A stretch of 34,370 bases of DNA from Planctomycetota bacterium (GTDB taxonomy: Bacteria; Planctomycetota; UBA1135; UBA2386), in NCBI GenBank assembly GCA_016793305.1, contig JAEUHU010000438.1, forward strand, positions 1-34,370, given 5' to 3'. Below the pieces are notes generated by a model that ran no database searches, had not been told where the DNA came from, and worked only from the letters and a program-made list of their open reading frames with translations. Every line of letters begins with the position of its first letter. The first letter of the stretch is position 1. The position numbers and the translations under genes were made by a program. This document shows, one piece after another, positions 32,572 to 34,370 of this stretch.

Positions 32572-34370
32572 ATGTTGCCCGACACCATCCAGTTCTCCGG
32601 CCGTGTGCTGCACCTGTCGGAAGACCAGGAGCAGCTGAAGGCGCAGCTCTACGGCCAGGAGCGTCTCGCCTACGATGCGAAGCGAAAGCTGATCGACAAC
32701 ATCTCGACCGACGAGCTGACGCCCGGCTGGGTCTGCTACTACTACGACGAGACGCTGGCGCGCTACTGCCTGGTCGGCCTGCGCGGCGGCAACGTCAAGC
32801 AGGACGCGATCAAGAACGGCGGCTTCGAGGTGATCGTCTCCGGCGTCAGCAAGGGCTGCGGCAGCTCGCGCGAAACGGCGCCGTACAGCGAGCTGAAGGC
32901 GGGCGTCCGCCTCGTCATCGCCAAGAACATCGAGAAGATCTACGGCCAGAACTGCCAGAACATCGGCCTCCTGACCTCGACCGACTTCTCGCTGCTCGCC
33001 CGCATCGAGCGCGGCGAAGCGATCCCGATCGCCGAGTTCACCAAGGGCCTCGACCCGATCGCCACCGAGATCGTCCGCCACGGCGGGCTGTTCGCCTACA
33101 ACCAGGCGCGCCTCGCCGGCAAGACGGTGCCGCCGGCGGTGACGACCAAGGCGCGGCCGATGACGCTGTGCGAGAAGATCATCGCCAAGGCGGCGATCGC
33201 CGACGCCAAGACCGGCAAGCTCGGCATCCCCGCGGTGCAGCCCGGCGACGCACTGTTCGTGCGCACCGACGTGCGCTTCAGCCACGAGTACGTGACGCCG
33301 ATGGCGGAGGCGCTGTTCCGCATGGGCCTCGGCGAAGGCGCCAAGATCACCGATCCGAAGTCGGTGTTCGCCTTCCGCGACCACCTGACCTTCCTCGACC
33401 GCATCATGCCCGAGGCCCACGTGAAGATGGGGCTGAAGGAACAGGCAGCGTCGCTGGCGACCGTGCAGGAGGCGTTCACCAAGAAGCAGGGCGTGAAGCT
33501 CTACGGCGAAGTGCACCGCGGCGGACAGCTGGTCGGCAGCGAGGGCATCTGCCACAACATCGTCATCGAGGACATCGCCGAGCCGGGCCAGCTGGTGATC
33601 GGCACCGACAGCCACACCTGCATGGCGGGCGCGATCGGTTGCTTCGCGTTCGGCGTCGGCTCGACCGACATGGCGAACAGTTGGTTCACCAAGGACGTGC
33701 GCGTCAAGGTGCCGGAGTCCGTGCGCGTGAACCTGCGCGGCCAGCTGCGACCGGGCGTGTGCGCCAAGGACGTGATGCTGCACCTGCTCAGCGACGAGTT
33801 CTTCAAGACCGGGGCGGGCATCGGCAAGGTGCTCGAGTTCGGCGGCCCGGGCACGATGGCCATGTCGCTCGACGAGCGCGCCACGTTGACCAACATGGCG
33901 GTCGAAGCCGGTGGCTTCACCGGCATCATCGAAGCCGACGAGGTGGTCGTCGACTACATCGCCAACCAGCGCGGCACCGACCGCAAGAAGCTGCAGGCGC
34001 AGATCGTCAAGGCCGACGCCGGTGCGTCGTACTGCAAGACGTTCGACATCGACCTCGGCACCGTCGTGATGACCGTGGCGACGCCCGGCGATCCGCGCAA
34101 CGGGGTGCCGCTGCAGAAGCTCCGCCAGCAGGGCGAGAAGAAGGTGCAGATCGCCTACGGCGGCTCGTGCACCGGCGGCAAGAAGGCGGACATGGACATG
34201 TACGCCGAGGTCGTGCGCAAGGCGCTCGCCAAGGGTCGCTCGCTGCAGGCGAAGACCTACATCCAGTTCGGCAGCCAGCGCATCCGCGACTACGCCGAGA
34301 AGATGGGCTACGTGCAGCTGTTCGAGTCGGCGGGTGTCGAGCTGATCGACCCGAGCTGCGGCGCCTGCAT
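32572..34370 (+). CDS. Aconitase/isopropylmalate-dehydratase family protein with swivel domain first, 3'-truncated
   Basis: The visible 599 residues begin with a LeuD-like swivel domain (about 36-145: NISTDELTPG, then GCGSSRETAPYSEL at 96-109). A LeuC-like catalytic part follows (from about 195): GSEGICHNIV, GTDSHTCMAGAIGCFAFGVGSTDMA (from 344), and the iron-sulfur ligands Cys533 (GGSCTGG), Cys596 and Cys599 (SCGAC), where the window ends. Swivel before catalytic order is otherwise known from AcnB, but AcnB has a HEAT-like domain first and this protein does not. It may be the aconitase of this organism (citrate synthase lies 4.7 kb upstream) or a homoaconitase/isopropylmalate-type enzyme; substrate residues cannot be decided here. 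It is probably co-transcribed with the thiolase. Confidence 0.88.
   Translation, partial: MLPDTIQFSGRVLHLSEDQEQLKAQLYGQERLAYDAKRKLIDNISTDELTPGWVCYYYDETLARYCLVGLRGGNVKQDAIKNGGFEVIVSGVSKGCGSSRETAPYSELKAGVRLVIAKNIEKIYGQNCQNIGLLTSTDFSLLARIERGEAIPIAEFTKGLDPIATEIVRHGGLFAYNQARLAGKTVPPAVTTKARPMTLCEKIIAKAAIADAKTGKLGIPAVQPGDALFVRTDVRFSHEYVTPMAEALFRMGLGEGAKITDPKSVFAFRDHLTFLDRIMPEAHVKMGLKEQAASLATVQEAFTKKQGVKLYGEVHRGGQLVGSEGICHNIVIEDIAEPGQLVIGTDSHTCMAGAIGCFAFGVGSTDMANSWFTKDVRVKVPESVRVNLRGQLRPGVCAKDVMLHLLSDEFFKTGAGIGKVLEFGGPGTMAMSLDERATLTNMAVEAGGFTGIIEADEVVVDYIANQRGTDRKKLQAQIVKADAGASYCKTFDIDLGTVVMTVATPGDPRNGVPLQKLRQQGEKKVQIAYGGSCTGGKKADMDMYAEVVRKALAKGRSLQAKTYIQFGSQRIRDYAEKMGYVQLFESAGVELIDPSCGAC

Overview
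The window is about 34 kb of very GC-rich, densely coding bacterial chromosome with a strong G/C bias at third codon positions. It has no tRNA, rRNA, CRISPR, integrase or transposase that I could recognise. Most genes are housekeeping or central-metabolism genes: GMP synthase, ClpP, Rho, ribosomal protein L3, MnmE, NrdR, SMC, citrate synthase, thiolase and an aconitase-family enzyme. Others belong to envelope or accessory functions: a Gld-type ABC exporter cluster, a DUF58/VWA cluster, a lipoprotein-like M48 protease and an NrfH/NrfA nitrite reductase. Signal peptides, a periplasmic multihaem cytochrome and a likely D-Ala-D-Ala dipeptidase suggest a didermic (Gram-negative type) cell. The orphan rplC, the Gld/DUF4340/DUF58 arrangement and the unusual Rho and aconitase architectures would suit a high-GC planctomycete or a related deep lineage. 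That is a guess from gene content; no marker here settles the phylum.

Layout. 1-1528: 3' part of guaA (+). 1538-3151: a secreted protein of unknown function (-), then a GC-rich repeat patch (about 3223-3307). 3312-3968: a ClpP-family protease (-). 3969-4745: a gene-poor gap, divergent between clpP and rho. 4746-6167: rho (+), with an Arg run and a long poly-Gly N-terminus. 6313-11249: ABC ATPase, ABC-2 permease, GldG-like auxiliary protein and DUF4340 protein, tightly spaced as one operon. A good intrinsic terminator lies at 11470-11510. 11531-15128: a proline-rich membrane protein, a DUF58 protein and a VWA/BatA-like protein, translationally coupled by 4-base overlaps. 15244-16286: rplC away from its usual operon, then a 51-residue very basic protein. 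16305-19041: an HI0933-family flavoprotein and mnmE.

19087-23997: a clear sigma70-type promoter, nrdR, an overlapping gene for a free-standing ATP-cone protein, and smc. 24067-26403: a fusion of a serine beta-lactamase/DD-peptidase-like domain with a VanX-type D-Ala-D-Ala dipeptidase. 26452-26489: an intrinsic terminator just before gltA (26503-27867). 27925-29888: nrfH-nrfA (-). 30010-30366: a PhnA/YjdM zinc-ribbon protein (+). 30377-31246: M48 peptidase (-). 31365-34370: thiolase followed 7 bases later by a swivel-first aconitase/isopropylmalate-dehydratase-type enzyme, cut by the window end.

Functional themes. Citrate synthase, the aconitase-like protein and the thiolase point to acetyl-CoA/TCA metabolism. 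NrfHA gives periplasmic nitrite reduction to ammonium. nrdR plus the ATP-cone protein plus smc link dNTP control with chromosome organisation. The Gld-like exporter, the DUF58/VWA genes and the beta-lactamase-VanX fusion concern the cell envelope. The points most worth a second look are the nrdR/ATP-cone overlap, the beta-lactamase-VanX fusion, the swivel-first aconitase without a HEAT domain, the low-complexity Rho N-terminus, and the orphan rplC with its small basic neighbour.
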